Both the position numbers and the translations under genes were made by a program. Source: Pseudopithomyces maydicus (Eukaryota > Ascomycota > Dothideomycetes > Pleosporales > Didymosphaeriaceae). Taken from it: 64,000 nucleotides of DNA. Below are positions 44,444 through 55,250 of this stretch, one piece after another; the first letter of the stretch is position 1, and each line of letters starts with the position of its first letter. A model generated the notes under the pieces. It had not been told where the DNA came from. It did not search any database and saw nothing but the letters and a program-made list of their open reading frames with translations. The stretch is taken from contig JANTUC010000008.1 of the NCBI GenBank assembly GCA_026873275.1, forward strand, positions 496,001 through 560,000. The letters are read 5' to 3'.

Positions 44444-46645
44444 AGCCCTTCTGGAGTGTGTTAGTGGAGCGTTACTTGTTTGTTTTGCATTGCATAGCAT
44501 GGGATGATCTGGACTGTTGCGAGCTGTGTTCTATAATTGGCGTCTTTTTGTCACTCGATACCTTAACTGTACCAAAATATTTTGTTCAAGGATGAATTCC
44601 CTGATTTCTGCCACGACGTGCCTTTATTTGCGTATGAGGCTCTGGTGATTCCAGGGGCGAGGAAGAAGAAGAAGGCGGACGTAGCATTGCCAAGCATGCT
44701 CCACTGCTCCGGACTGCACTGCCAACCGTTTCACATAGTCTAGGTAGGTAGTCTAGGACTGCAACCAAGTCACCAAGTCACCAAGTCACATAGCGTGCCT
44801 GACGGCAGCCAAGCTCGGGTGGAAGAATCGGAATCTCACAGTGGCGGTCCAAGCAGCACGATAAGCCATGGGATAAATGAATAGTGGATATGCAATTGGA
44901 CGAAAAACCAGAATTCACAGCGGCAATGATGTAAATCTCGGATCAGCAAATGCAGGGCACACGCCCGGCACACTGCCTGAGTGACGTCGATCCCAGCCGA
45001 AGCCGGGCAGTGACGTGGGGCGGCCGGTGGGTCGTGGCTTCCCGCTAGCAACGCTCGCGCTTTCCAGCCGAGGGCCCAGCCGAACCCCAGCTTCCTGGGC
45101 ATTTCACAACAACACCATGCATCCACCATGCATTCTCGCCACAATCCTATCTCATTTCTTGCGAAACGCCACCACAGTCACGATGCAACTCCCGCCGCGC
45201 TTGCAGGGCTCGCACCTGCTGCATGACGCAGGGAAACATGGCACACCGCCCCAAGTAGATGCTCGCTCCGTGGCCTTCCAGCCCTATAGCACAACCCTAG
45301 TCTATATAGCAGATAGCTGCACAAGCTCGCGACTAGTTGCCCCAGAGCTAGCCGCCTACAAGTCCTCATTTGTGCTGACATTCTGCCCTAGCCGCAACGG
45401 CTCCCGGCCTAAGCTTCTGTGCCTCGTCGTTCCACTCACGGCACTTTTTCCACGCCGCAATAACGTGTATTCACAACGGCTTTTTGCCACGTCCTGGGGC
45501 TCATCTCAACCAACCGTCAACAAACCATCCATTTCTGTGTCAAAGTTCTATTGAATATGCATGTGGAATCCATCGAGCGCCACACTTCGCCGCCACAAGC
45601 ACAGCACTGTCCCGACCACCCTTGTAGTTTCGATCGTACCTGGACTTGATTCGTGAAACGCTGTTCTCCTTTTGCCAGCACCAGCATGGGGACCTTGCCA
45701 ACTACCAGGTCCTAATGGCCACCCATGTGGCCAGATGCGCGGAGATGCCCCTTTCATGCTTTGGACATTGTAATCGAACGTCATCCAGCTCACTGTTCAC
45801 GGAAAGCTGGTGAACGACGTTTGGAAATTGTGAATATCTTCTAGGTGTTATCGCGCTGATGAACTACATGTTGTGACTGTACTTCCTGCGTAGTCCAGCG
45901 CGCCTGTATACAGTTGTCAAGGCAGTAGGCATAGTACATTACCAGCAGTCTTCCCCTCAAGCCTGCTCTGCTTGATGTAGCTGTTTCTCCGAGATGGATC
46001 GGCATGAACGGATGCTTGTGCATGAGTCTGGTTGGACCTGGACTGCATTCTCAACCAGTCGCTTACAGTGCAGGCAGTCTCTACCGAGCCCTGCTATCCC
46101 ATGCTTGCTTTAGAGTTAGCTTTAACAGCTGGCTTACACTCTACGGGGACAGCGAAGAATGTCGATCCAAATACATCTAAGCTGAGGTATGACGATCAAA
46201 ACAAGCCTCCCCCAGTTAAGAAACGTGACAGGCAGAATGACAGCTTGATTCGCCCCCTGAATAGTTATGTAGAGACCGGGTTTTGGTAAAAATGGGTGTC
46301 ACTTGCACCCGGTCAATTAGATGATCGTCGAGTAACCTGTTCCAGAATTGGAACCCCTCGTTTAACGGGTCCATATCCACTGAGACGAACTGTTATGCCT
46401 GAACATTGACGTCGATCGATGACGATGCCACGGGAAGGCTACGGGAAACGGGTACCTTGGAAGCTTTCCATGCCCCTTACGATGGCTCCAGGTTTGACAC
46501 GACATTGAGGTATAAAGAGGACCGTCCATGTCGCAAAGAATGAACATCATCACAACATTCCAATCCACAACATCTACTCTACTACTACCAACCAAACTTC
46601 CACGCTCTTCCAATCACTTTTAGCACACCCGCTTCTACCGTCAAA
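44444..46645. other. Intergenic before the hydrophobin gene
   Basis: About 2.2 kb. The best open frame (45015-45554 +) has no family features. The last 140 nt hold a TATA-like motif and a C-rich leader for the hydrophobin gene. Confidence 0.5.
46511..46516 (+). promoter_or_regulatory. TATA box of the hydrophobin gene
   Basis: TATAAA lies 135 nt before the hydrophobin start, followed by a pyrimidine-rich leader. This is a usual arrangement for strongly expressed fungal surface proteins. Motif match only. Confidence 0.55.
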
Positions 46646-47019
46646 ATGCAGTTCTTCACCATCATCGCCGCTTTCGCCGCCGCCGCCGTTGCTGCTCCCG
46701 CTTCCCTTGAGGAGCGCCAGCTTCCTGTCTGCACTGGCGGAAGCCCACTCTGCTGCGCTACCGATGTTCTCAACCTCGCTGACCTCGACTGCGCGACTCG
46801 TAAGTTCACTGGAACCTCACTGTTCTCTACCTGGTCGAATTCTAACAAACCACAGCCGCCACCACTCCTTTGAGCACCAACCAGTTCATCGACATCTGCT
46901 CTGCCGCCGGCCAGCAGGCCAAGTGCTGCATCCTGCCCATCCTTGGCCAGGCTCTCTTCTGCTCCGACGTCAACCCCACTGCTTCCACCACGGTTGTTAG
47001 CGCTCCCGACTCCGAGTAA
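46646..47019 (+). CDS. Class II hydrophobin
   Basis: Hydrophobins are secreted proteins that self-assemble into amphipathic films on hyphae and spores. Exons 46646-46799 and 46856-47019 (56-nt intron, branch TCTAACA) give 105 residues. A signal peptide (FFTIIAAFAAAAVAAPA) and the short propeptide SLEERQ precede the eight cysteines, in the order C, CC, C, C, CC, C. Spacings are C-x6-CC-x11-C-x16-C-x8-CC-x10-C. The last four match class II; the first (6) is shorter than the usual 9-10. The tail after the last Cys is Thr/Ser/Val-rich. Confidence 0.93.
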
Positions 47020-48356
47020 GCGATAATATACGACGATATGTTTTGTAATGGTTCTGCAATGTATGAATTAGTCTGTACTTGATTCCGGAATTGGCGTTGA
47101 TTGTAAAGTTCGATCTTCCCATCAATTATCCTTCCTTTGGTTGGTTATGCGATGGAGAATAGGAGGACTTTGGGTGGAACGTTAATAATAGTCAATAAGA
47201 GCTCCTTTGTTTGAATAATTTTTGTTTGAATATGCTGTGACCGTGATTGCTTGTGCGTTGAACTTCGTAGCATGGATGAAGTCTTCTAATCCAGTTGCGA
47301 TGTTCACGAACAGTGCTGAACATGGGCGCTTACTGTACACGAGTTTTTTTATTAGCTGCTTATCGAGAAGATTACCAGGCTATTTGAACGGCTTATTTCT
47401 ATTAAAATCGAACCACGCATTCAGGACATTCTTATGGTACCAAAGATATCGCAACATGAACGAAGGTGGAAGCGACTCCAAGAATAGATGAATCGGCGTC
47501 AAGATCTGCGAATAGCGCTGCATAGCTCGTGTTTCGCAGTCAAAATAAGCTCTTCGTATCTACTGGATCTCTATAATCGTTCTTGCGCATCCGTTCTCGG
47601 CAAAGATCTTTTCCCGTACGTAAGAACGTGAGGACCAGGAATAATGATGCGACCGCGCTTAACGACAGGCGAACACTAGAGCAACCACCCAGACAACGAT
47701 GGCGATCGCGAACGCATGCCAACTGTATTAGCCCGGAGCCGTATGGCGGACCAGTAACGGTGCGGTGTCGGTGTCGGTGCGCTCGACATAAGCAACGGGC
47801 GGCTCCCACGGGGCGCTCCCCACGTCTCCATCATCCTCCCGAGGTCCCTGGCGTACCGACCGCGGTCTTTACAGAATCATATCAATCCCACCGGCCCGAG
47901 GAAAGATCAACTATGCGGTCAGCATCGCGACGTCAAAGCTTACGCACACCGTGTACCGGTCGAACAGCCTAGCCTGCAGTCCGATCGTATTGCCTTGCGA
48001 AGGCAGACCGGATGAGAAAACGAGTCAGTATATACACCACTCAGAGACTGTGCCGCCAAATACCCAGTGAGGCGAAGTGCAGCCTGTGCAGCCTGAGACG
48101 CGCCATCCATTTGGCCTTGTGGCCCTCGAGCAATGAAGTTGGGGCTGGAAGCGCCCGCAAATGCGCCTCGCAGCCTGTGGGGGAGGTGGTGGGGCTGCGC
48201 CGCAATGCAGGGGTGAGGCTTATCGTCTCGCGAGACGAATAGAACAAATAGTCTGGGATGCCAATGTTGTTGGTGATGCTTGACTTTTGGTCGCGGTACT
48301 GGCTTGTCCATACATCATCAACTTGGCCGCTGTCTGGTCTGGAGGTCAGACTTACC
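47020..48356. other. Intergenic, or undetected 5' exons of the next gene
   Basis: About 1.3 kb. The membrane protein that follows lacks a recognisable extracellular domain, so earlier exons may lie here, but no convincing exon with signal peptide could be joined in frame. No other feature seen. Confidence 0.4.
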
Positions 48357-49029
48357 ATGGCTCCGTTCCCGCAATTCATCACCACTTCGATATCAACAAG
48401 ATCCGACTCGGAAGCACCTTCGTCTACTCTACCTGGTCTCAAGCGTGGAATCGCTGTGGGTGTTGCCTCGTCGGTGTGTCTCATTCTCATTGCGCTGCTT
48501 GCCGCGTTCGTTGTGCGTCGCCGAAAGCAACGAAAGGCACAGAAGCAGCAGCATGTACACCCTTCAGATGTCAAAGAGTTACCTGATACATCGAACGAAA
48601 AGGGCGCTCCGCCTCTCCCAGAAAAAGACTGGATATCGATACTCCCTTCGCCCGTCGAGGCCGATACGCATATCATCTACGAACTTGAAGCGGGTCAGAT
48701 CCCTGAGCTTCCCTCCCATGCCCCAGGCATCCCGGAGTTGGATTGTGAAAATACAGGGGGAGGGTGAAAGATTTGGGTCAACCGGGGCCCATTGTGAAAG
48801 ATGAAAGTGTTGAGGCTCGTGTCATGTGCGAGCCAAGGTATCGTGATGTGCCAACACTATGTATTTCACCCCCGAGATGTCGCCATTAAGTAGCTCATCG
48901 CTCCTGGGCATCAGCCCTTTATCAGTGAGCCCACTTGAAGAGGCCTACTTTCCACAGTCACCACGCTCACCCCGATCACCGCACTCACCACTCTCACCAC
49001 AGAACCCTCAACTTCAACAGTGGATATGA
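48357..49029 (+). CDS. Single-pass membrane protein, probably incomplete at 5' end, two apparent frameshifts
   Basis: The visible chain begins MAPFPQFITTS, then a Ser/Thr stalk, a transmembrane helix (GIAVGVASSVCLILIALLAA) and a stop-transfer RRRKQRK. The cytoplasmic tail holds PPLPEKDW and HIIYELEAGQIPELPS. The first frame stops at 48767. The same style of tail continues in a second frame (VKDLGQPGPIVKDES) and then a third (MSPLSSSSLLGISPLSV, followed by SPRSPRSPHSPLSP). Switches fall at a G5 run (about 48759-48763) and a C5 run (about 48868-48872); one extra base at each gives a single frame ending at 49029. The architecture matches many fungal receptor-like proteins of unknown role; the ectodomain was not found. 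The frame from 48258 is also open. Confidence 0.5.
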
Positions 49030-50138
49030 ACGGTTCTTGGGGTCAAGGCGACATGCCATCGCATCAGGAGCAGCAATTCTCGCATCTAGGGGGGACCAAA
49101 GGAGACGGAGACCCTCCACAGGAGGCACCCGCCATCCACAAGACGCTTCAGCAACAGGAAAACAATCAACAGTCTGTCGTTCCCGAGCAGGAGACAATCG
49201 ATGTGGCGGTCTTCAAACCCAAGACGCCTCACTCTTTGCTCAGCATATTCATGCCATGCGGCCGGGGTCTGAAGTTCTGGAAAGAGCCGAAAAACCCGTC
49301 TTCAGGGCAAGACCTCCAGTCTCTGCCAACAGAGCTCATCCTGCTCATCCTTGAGGAAGCAGCCTACTCCGCACCGGGAACGCTCCATTCCACCCTGCGC
49401 GTCAGCCGCTTCATGCGCGAATTGTCCTTCTACGTCATTCGACACAAGTTGGCTAGCCGCCTGCATCCTGATTACTATGGTTACCCTTTCGAGACGTACC
49501 TCGGCGTGAAGAGTGAGTGGGATTACGACGAGGACGACTATGACTACTATGTCAACTACTACGACGATGGTAGCAATGGCAATGGTAGCAACGGCAATGG
49601 TAGCAACGGCAATGGTAGCAACGGCAATGGTAGCAACAGCAACGATAGCAACGGCAACGATAGCAACGGCAACGGCAGCAATGACACCGAAGCCGACAGT
49701 TACGGCGACAATGGCGACAATGGCGACGTAGAGCCCCTCGTCTTCATGACCCAGGCCTCGATCCCCTATTTCTTCCAGCCCCTCAACGGCTCCGCACATG
49801 TCCGCGCCACGTATGAATTCAAAGGCGACTGGGTCTACGGCGACGACCCAGACCACACGGAACCCGGACCCTGGCTGGGCATGAGTATGGGAATCCCCAT
49901 GTCGAAGCAGTATATCCCCGTGCCGCGCTACTTGGTTGCCTCGAAGCCGCGCGACGTGGCGGCTTGGCTCGACCCGACAGAATATATACTCTTCCTGGAC
50001 TGGAGGCCCTTCATCATGCGGATGCTGTACTTGCTCTGGGTTCGGGAGCGGAAGGAGCGTCGGGCGGAGAACGGGGTGCTTAGGAGGGTTAGGTCTTGGT
50101 TCAGTGCTTTGGCCGTGGATGTTGGAAACCCGATCTAA
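49026..50138 (+). CDS. F-box-like protein with Gly-Ser-Asn repeat insert
   Basis: 370 residues. After a polar, Gln-rich N-terminus, the segment LQSLPTELILLILEEAAYS followed by LRVSRFMRELSFYVIRHKL resembles the fungal F-box-like pattern. An acidic/Tyr-rich stretch (WDYDEDDYDYYVNYYDD) then leads into a GSNGN tandem repeat and SYGDNGDNGD. The C-terminal half (YFFQPLNGSAHVRATYEF, ILFLDWRPFIMRMLYLLWVR) is not recognised. The ATG at 49026 overlaps the predicted stop of the upstream membrane protein by two bases; the next in-frame ATG is at 49053, so the true start is uncertain. It may serve as a ubiquitin ligase adaptor, which is an inference. Confidence 0.65.
   Translation: MNGSWGQGDMPSHQEQQFSHLGGTKGDGDPPQEAPAIHKTLQQQENNQQSVVPEQETIDVAVFKPKTPHSLLSIFMPCGRGLKFWKEPKNPSSGQDLQSLPTELILLILEEAAYSAPGTLHSTLRVSRFMRELSFYVIRHKLASRLHPDYYGYPFETYLGVKSEWDYDEDDYDYYVNYYDDGSNGNGSNGNGSNGNGSNGNGSNSNDSNGNDSNGNGSNDTEADSYGDNGDNGDVEPLVFMTQASIPYFFQPLNGSAHVRATYEFKGDWVYGDDPDHTEPGPWLGMSMGIPMSKQYIPVPRYLVASKPRDVAAWLDPTEYILFLDWRPFIMRMLYLLWVRERKERRAENGVLRRVRSWFSALAVDVGNPI
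49568..49683 (+). repeat. 15-nt coding repeat, GSNGN units
   Basis: About eight units of GGTAGCAACGGCAAT and close variants code for Gly-Ser-Asn-Gly-Asn and later Asn-Asp variants. All changes keep frame. It is a likely site of length variation between strains. Confidence 0.88.
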
Positions 50139-50775
50139 GACTGGAAACGGGCGTTTGGGGCAATGTATTTAGGAGGTGGTGTTGGCTTGATATCCGGGGT
50201 GCAAAGGACTCATAGGGGACCGATGGTCTCATGGATTTGGAAATTGCGCTGTAGGATGAGAGGGATGGGTGGATGATGATACCTGGATTCCCTGGCCAAA
50301 CTGTAAACACGGTGTAGAAACAGAAAGAACAAGATGTAGGTGGATGATGATACCTAGATTCCCTGGCCAAACTGTAAACACGATGTAGAAACAGGAAGAA
50401 AAAGATGTAGGAAAAAAAAACAAAAAGTAGGAAAAAATACCATTTGCCAAGACAGCTTTTGCACATTGTTAACCCTCGATGCATTGTGAACGTTTCATGA
50501 TTTTGCTTCTATAGGGCCGCGGTGGTTCTCATGTCTATCAATGAAGCACCTATCGTGCCGCGCAACCGCTCGATCTCTGGGGCTTCACCCGTCCAGAAAT
50601 CAGGACCTAACAATCCAACATTTTATCAGACATATTGCTCCTGAATATACCTCGTGACCATCCTCCTTTTGCTGTCTCGAATTTGTGCAATATAACCTGG
50701 GCGAGCGGCATTCATACACAAGCCCGTTCGTCTTTTCCTCTCTCATCTCCAAATCATGCAGTCGCAAGCAACGCT
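50139..50775. other. Intergenic with a tandem duplication
   Basis: It separates the convergent F-box-like and RING genes and holds the 71-bp tandem duplication and A-rich tracts described separately. Confidence 0.5.
50270..50411. repeat. 71-bp tandem duplication
   Basis: Two adjacent copies, 50270-50340 and 50341-50411, are nearly identical with only a few substitutions. An A-rich tract follows. It lies outside genes. Confidence 0.9.
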
Positions 50776-51651
50776 CTAGATAGCCAACTTCCTATTCCCA
50801 ATCCATCCCGTAAGCCAAACACCACCCACCTCCTTAGCCAGGTCCTCGGCCGTCTTCCCATTGGCATCCTTCAAGCTCCGAATATCCGTCTTGTCTTCCG
50901 TCAACCCCCTCATGATGCCCACCGACTCGGCCTCCTGGAACACCTCAGGCGGGAAGTCCAAGAGCGGGTAATTGCTCGCCAGCAACAGCAGCAGCCACGC
51001 GACCTCGCGGCTCTGCGCCTGCACGGCAGCGTGCAGCCCGGACTGCATCTCGCCGATGGGATCCTGGTACCGAAGCAGATCGTCGATGCTGACGGGTTTC
51101 CCACCTGCGTTCTCGTCGTCGTCACCCATCTCTTCGTCTTCATCCTCTTCGTCGTCGCTGTCCTCGATTATCATGCCGATGACGGCTTGCAGGTCGCCCT
51201 CGCGGCAGAACTCGAGGAATGCGCGGCATTTGCGCTCGTTGGGGTACGCTTTGAGGTACGACTCTTCGGTGAGGAGAGGGAGGATATCCAGGTTCTCCTG
51301 GAGGCCGCCCTCGTTGTTCAGGTGGCAGAGGACCTGCTGGGAACCGGTGGAGGAGGTCGAGACGATGTCTTTGCCGCAGTTGGGGCACTCGGTGATTTGG
51401 TAGGCTTCGAGGAGGCAGTCCCTGTTTTCCGTCCACGTCAGTCATGATACCGTGAACATATCTTTTGGGGTAAAGTCAAAGACGCACCAGTGGAAGTGGC
51501 ACCCGCAGTTCAGGTGCACGTCGTCCGGTACGGTTTCAGGCGCGGGAGCAGGCGCTTTGCTGGAGGAACCGCCCATCTGTACATCTTCCGAGTCGGAGTC
51601 GAGCTCAACCTCCACTTCGAGCGGCTTCTGGCATGCGACACAGGTGGACAT
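50776..51651 (-). CDS. RING-like zinc-finger and ankyrin-type repeat protein
   Basis: Exons 51651-51488 and 51421-50776 (66-nt intron, branch CATGACTGAC) give 269 residues. The N-terminus MSTCVACQKPL starts a zinc-binding region, continued after an acidic insert by LNCGCHFHWDCLLEAY and ECPNCGKDI; C-x2-C, C-x-C-x-H-x2-H/C and C-x2-C spacings suggest a RING or RING-like fold. The middle is helical (RKCRAFLEFCREGDLQAVI), then very acidic (EDSDDEEDEDEEMGDDDE). The C-terminal half has two ankyrin-like units (MQSGLHAAVQAQSREVAWLL; DANGKTAEDLAKEVG). E3 ligase activity is possible but not shown. The ORF extends further upstream, but MSTCVAC is the sensible start. Confidence 0.8.
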
Positions 51652-52033
51652 GGCGACGAATTTTATTTTCTGGGTGTTGATGCGCCATTGCAATGCTGGG
51701 GAGGAGGGGTTGAACGGCGGGGCTTCCAAAATTTTGTGGGTCTGTGCGGCCGAGGTGGACGCGTCGCGCGTCTACCATGCTTCAGCACGGCGGACGGCGG
51801 AGTCACTATACTTTTGCTGATTTTCGAATGAAGCTCCATGTCCAAGGGGCTAGGCTCATCTTTGGGGTGTGAAACTCTCACATCTGCACGCAGCAAAGGA
51901 TCACATAGTGGCGAGCCTCGATAACATCTGGATCATCCGTCATTCATCCAAACTCACGGGACTAAGAATTGAATCCCTCTTTACCTCTCCTATCCCAAAT
52001 CCTCAAAAGACCCCGATCTTTCCATCCATCCCC
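51652..52033. other. Intergenic between two minus-strand genes
   Basis: It holds the RING gene promoter and the 3' end of the dehydrogenase gene. Nothing else seen. Confidence 0.5.
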
Positions 52034-53123
52034 TCAAATCGCCCTACAGAAAAAGTCCAGCCCCTTCAACGCCCCATCCTTCACACTCTCCACCAGAGCC
52101 CCACCCTCCAGCCCCTCCCAATCATCCTCCAAATCAAAGTTGCCATCCCCAGACTTCTCCTTCCCAGCCGGCACACACACCGCCCGACCGGTGACATCCT
52201 CATCTCCCGCAACCCTCATCACCGCCTCCACCACGTCCGCTATCTCACCCACCGGCATGACCTTGCGGATCATGTCTTCGGCTTTCTTCGTCATGGGCGT
52301 CGAGATTAGCGTCGGGGCGATGAGGTTCGTGCGGAAGAGCGGGGCCTTGGGATCTGGATTGCGGGGGTCGGGCGAAAGAATGTGATGCATGTACCGGAGG
52401 CTTTTCCACAGGCCGCGGATCGCGTATTTGCCGGCCGTGTAGTCGGCGGCGTCTGTGGTGGATGTGTAGCCCAGGGTGCTGCATAGGAAGATGAGCTGCT
52501 TGCTGAGGACAGGCTTTGTGTCGTCCTCTGGCGATTTGGCGCTGGGGTTGGAAAGCGTGGTAGCCCGGAAGTAATGCAGCGCAAGGTGGGACGTGTACAT
52601 GTAGCCCTTGACATTCACATCGACGACTTTCATGCTCGGGGGCTCGGGATCCGCGCTTAGTGAGGTGGGTTGCGAGACGAGGTACTGGGTTACGCGGCTG
52701 TTTGGCAATCCGGCACATGCGACCACGATATCTATGGTTTTGTTCTGGCTGAAATCGAGCGCGGCTTTGAATCCGGAGACTTGGTCTTCCCAGGATGTTA
52801 CGTCCGCCCTGTGGAAGTGGGCGTGCTGGCCTTTATTCGTCAAGTCTTGCTCTATCTCTTTCCCGGCTGTCTCGTTGATGTCCAAGAAGGTAACGTAGGC
52901 GCTATGCATCAACTCAATTAGACGTGTCGCGGTAATCATGCGGGTGGGGAGTAGAGACGTACCCAGCTTCAGAGAAGGCGTTCACGATGCCGAGACCGAT
53001 GCCACTTGCACCTCCTGTGACAAGGACATTACGTCCTTGGAGCTGGGTGCCATCGATAGTTTTTGTGAAGTCGATCTTTGACGTTACATGGAATGAGGGC
53101 GGGAGTTGCGATGACGCTGCCAT
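52034..53123 (-). CDS. Short-chain dehydrogenase/reductase
   Basis: An NAD(P)-dependent oxidoreductase of the classical SDR type, resembling 15-hydroxyprostaglandin dehydrogenase-like fungal enzymes. Exons 53123-52963 and 52901-52034 (61-nt intron, branch GTCTAATTG) give 342 residues. The Rossmann glycine motif VLVTGGASGIGLG, the acidic residue after beta-2 (VTFLDIN, which suggests NAD), VVACAGL, the Ser of IFLCSTLGY and the Tyr-x3-Lys pair YTAGK (Tyr about 208, Lys about 212) are present. The C-terminal extension is longer than in the smallest SDRs. The substrate is unknown. Confidence 0.92.
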
Positions 53124-53801
53124 AGTGATGTATATGTATGTTAGGTGTTCGGTGTTATATCAAGGTTTTAACACGGTTGATAGCGCAATGGTTATTCTAG
53201 AATCACACACAACGAGCAAATTCCTCAAGTGTATGAACTGAGTACACGTTGTCGCACGTCTGGATACGGGGCTAATCTCTTTATATTGGTCGGATTGGGG
53301 TCGGATTGGGGCCGCTGCTCCATGCTCGCCAATACTCTCTACATGCGGCATTTTGGTGCATATAGTGGAGTCCCAGCATGGAACTCTGTTCAAACTTTGT
53401 GGGCAGATCAGATAGCTTAGCTCCCTTTTACGCGGTGCAAGGTTACCGAACAGACCCCTAATTACCTCGTACGGATTATCCTAGGTAGAAAGCAGAAAGG
53501 AAGGCCCGATAATGTTGCAAGGAAAAATACCCTGTATATGCCACTGCAAGTCGAGCCACATTGTAGGTCTAGTGCTGCAAGAGTGGGGTGGCAGTTTGAA
53601 CGACGGGAGTCTCAAGTGGCCCAGGAAGCCCTTAGTATCCGGCATCTATTTTTACTCGTGGCTACGCGAGCAAGGCAGCGATCCAGCTAGGTACCAGAAC
53701 GGCTAGGTACCTTCTTAGTTTGGCTAATTCTACAAGTGGCCCCCTAACCATCACGTTCTCTTTCGCGTCGGCAATTGTTCTCTTGTAACTCTCAGTTTCA
53801 T
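53124..53801. other. Intergenic between divergent genes
   Basis: A promoter region for the dehydrogenase (-) and the secreted protein (+). No other feature seen. Confidence 0.5.
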
Positions 53802-54575
53802 ATGATGGCACTTTCGATGCGGTCTCAGGCCGTTTCGACGGCCTTGGCTGCCATTCTCACAGTAGTACACTATGCCTCTGCGCAGCTTTCGGACACGGGC
53901 AACATCACGCTCTTCTCAGACACCAACTGCGCAGAAGCAGCCTTCGCCAATTCCTGGACTCTGGGCCGCGACTTTTGTGGAAGTGTCGAGAGCAGTTCTT
54001 CTCGACCAACAGATGTGACGTTTCAGTCATATATTCTCAACGAGCGCCCTTGGTGCACCAATGGTTCACGGCCCTACTTCAACGTTTACAGCGACGAGGC
54101 GTGTTCCAATCTGATTCATTCCTACGAGCCTGGGCCGCTCTATCATCCGATAGATCCGGATGCCGATGGTACCTGCGTTGTACCCGGTGGCGGTTATAAA
54201 GCCATGGCATTTATCTGCGATGGTTTTCCTGGAGCCTGGGGAAAGGAAGGTGCCGAACCATCCAGCAGTGCTGGACCATCTAGCAGTGCTGGACCGGAAA
54301 GTGCAGCGCCATTGATCACAGACAGTCCGACTTCTACTACCAGCGGAGCAGCGCTGGGATCATCAACGGTGGCTGTCACTTCGGCGGTGGTGTCATCGAA
54401 CAGAATATCAGAGTCGGCGCCGATCGCATCTTCGACATCTAACGGCACGGCCACGACCTCAAACCTGGCCTCATCGATACCCACGCAAGTTTTCGATGGC
54501 TCTGGTTCATCGTTATGGGCATATCAAAGTTCACCTGTAGCTCTGTTCCTCTTTGCTTTAGGTTTGCTCGCATAA
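53802..54575 (+). CDS. Secreted, probably GPI-anchored cell-surface protein
   Basis: 257 residues, intronless, unknown function. The start MMALSMRSQAVSTALAAILT is a signal peptide. The extracellular part has eight cysteines in about 130 residues (for example FSDTNCAEAAF, RDFCGSV, PWCTNG, DEACSN, GTCVVPGGG, AFICDG) and looks like a compact disulfide-bonded fold. A Ser/Thr/Ala-rich stalk with a duplicated SSSAGP unit leads to a hydrophobic tail (SSPVALFLFALGLLA) of GPI type. It resembles many fungal surface proteins in layout only. Confidence 0.75.
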   Translation: MMALSMRSQAVSTALAAILTVVHYASAQLSDTGNITLFSDTNCAEAAFANSWTLGRDFCGSVESSSSRPTDVTFQSYILNERPWCTNGSRPYFNVYSDEACSNLIHSYEPGPLYHPIDPDADGTCVVPGGGYKAMAFICDGFPGAWGKEGAEPSSSAGPSSSAGPESAAPLITDSPTSTTSGAALGSSTVAVTSAVVSSNRISESAPIASSTSNGTATTSNLASSIPTQVFDGSGSSLWAYQSSPVALFLFALGLLA

Positions 54576-55250
54576 TGCACGCCGTGACATGCGTGTATAA
54601 GCTTGAAATGTACTTTTAGTCCTTGCAAACTAGATTTTTTTTCATATACAAAAACGTGACGAATAGAAGTTTTTCAGTATAATGATTATACTGTTCTGAC
54701 CTGAGCGTGGTTCTTCATCATCCATCCTTGAGTGTCACCCACTTGCGCTAATACCTAAACAAGGCAAGCGTCGGTCAGATGTGCGATACGACGCTCTTCA
54801 GCCTTTCTCACTTCCCTTCCTCACGTTCCTCCGCCTTGGTCAGATAGCGCCTAGTTGCACGTTGATTCTCTTGGGACTTTATGTGCGAGTTGGAATTTTT
54901 GAGGGCCCGAAGACCAACGCTCTTTACTGTTATCCTCCGTTGAAGCGGTAGTCCGGAAAGCGGGGCTGAGCAGCTAAGGCTCATGGAGGCAGCCTCGTAA
55001 TATCGCAGGCCGTGTCTGTTCAAGGAGAATCACGGGAATTCGGACTTGCCAATCGCCTCTGGTACTGCCTTTACAAGAACACAGTCGATCGTATCACGCA
55101 AAAACAGCACACGCGGAAACTCGATAGAAACGGTTGCTGCCTTGGCAATTCCAATACGAGGTCGGAGCCTCCGGTACACTCACGCCTTTATCATCTGCCT
55201 AGGACTACTCATTCCGCCAATACGTTACGTTTTCCTGATTTCTTGCCAAG
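54576..55250. other. Intergenic upstream of the Hsp70-kinase gene
   Basis: A 675-nt region holding one 3' end and the promoter of the fusion gene. No exon or regulatory element recognised. Confidence 0.5.

Noticed and set aside
45015..45554. 179-codon plus-strand open frame before the hydrophobin
   Set aside because: Low-complexity composition, no family match and no supporting signals.
48041..48676. 211-codon minus-strand open frame
   Set aside because: The plus strand has a membrane helix with stop-transfer residues and a continuing tail; the minus product shows no domain.
50635..51447. 270-codon plus-strand open frame
   Set aside because: Antisense of the RING/ankyrin gene, which has Cys spacing and a good intron.
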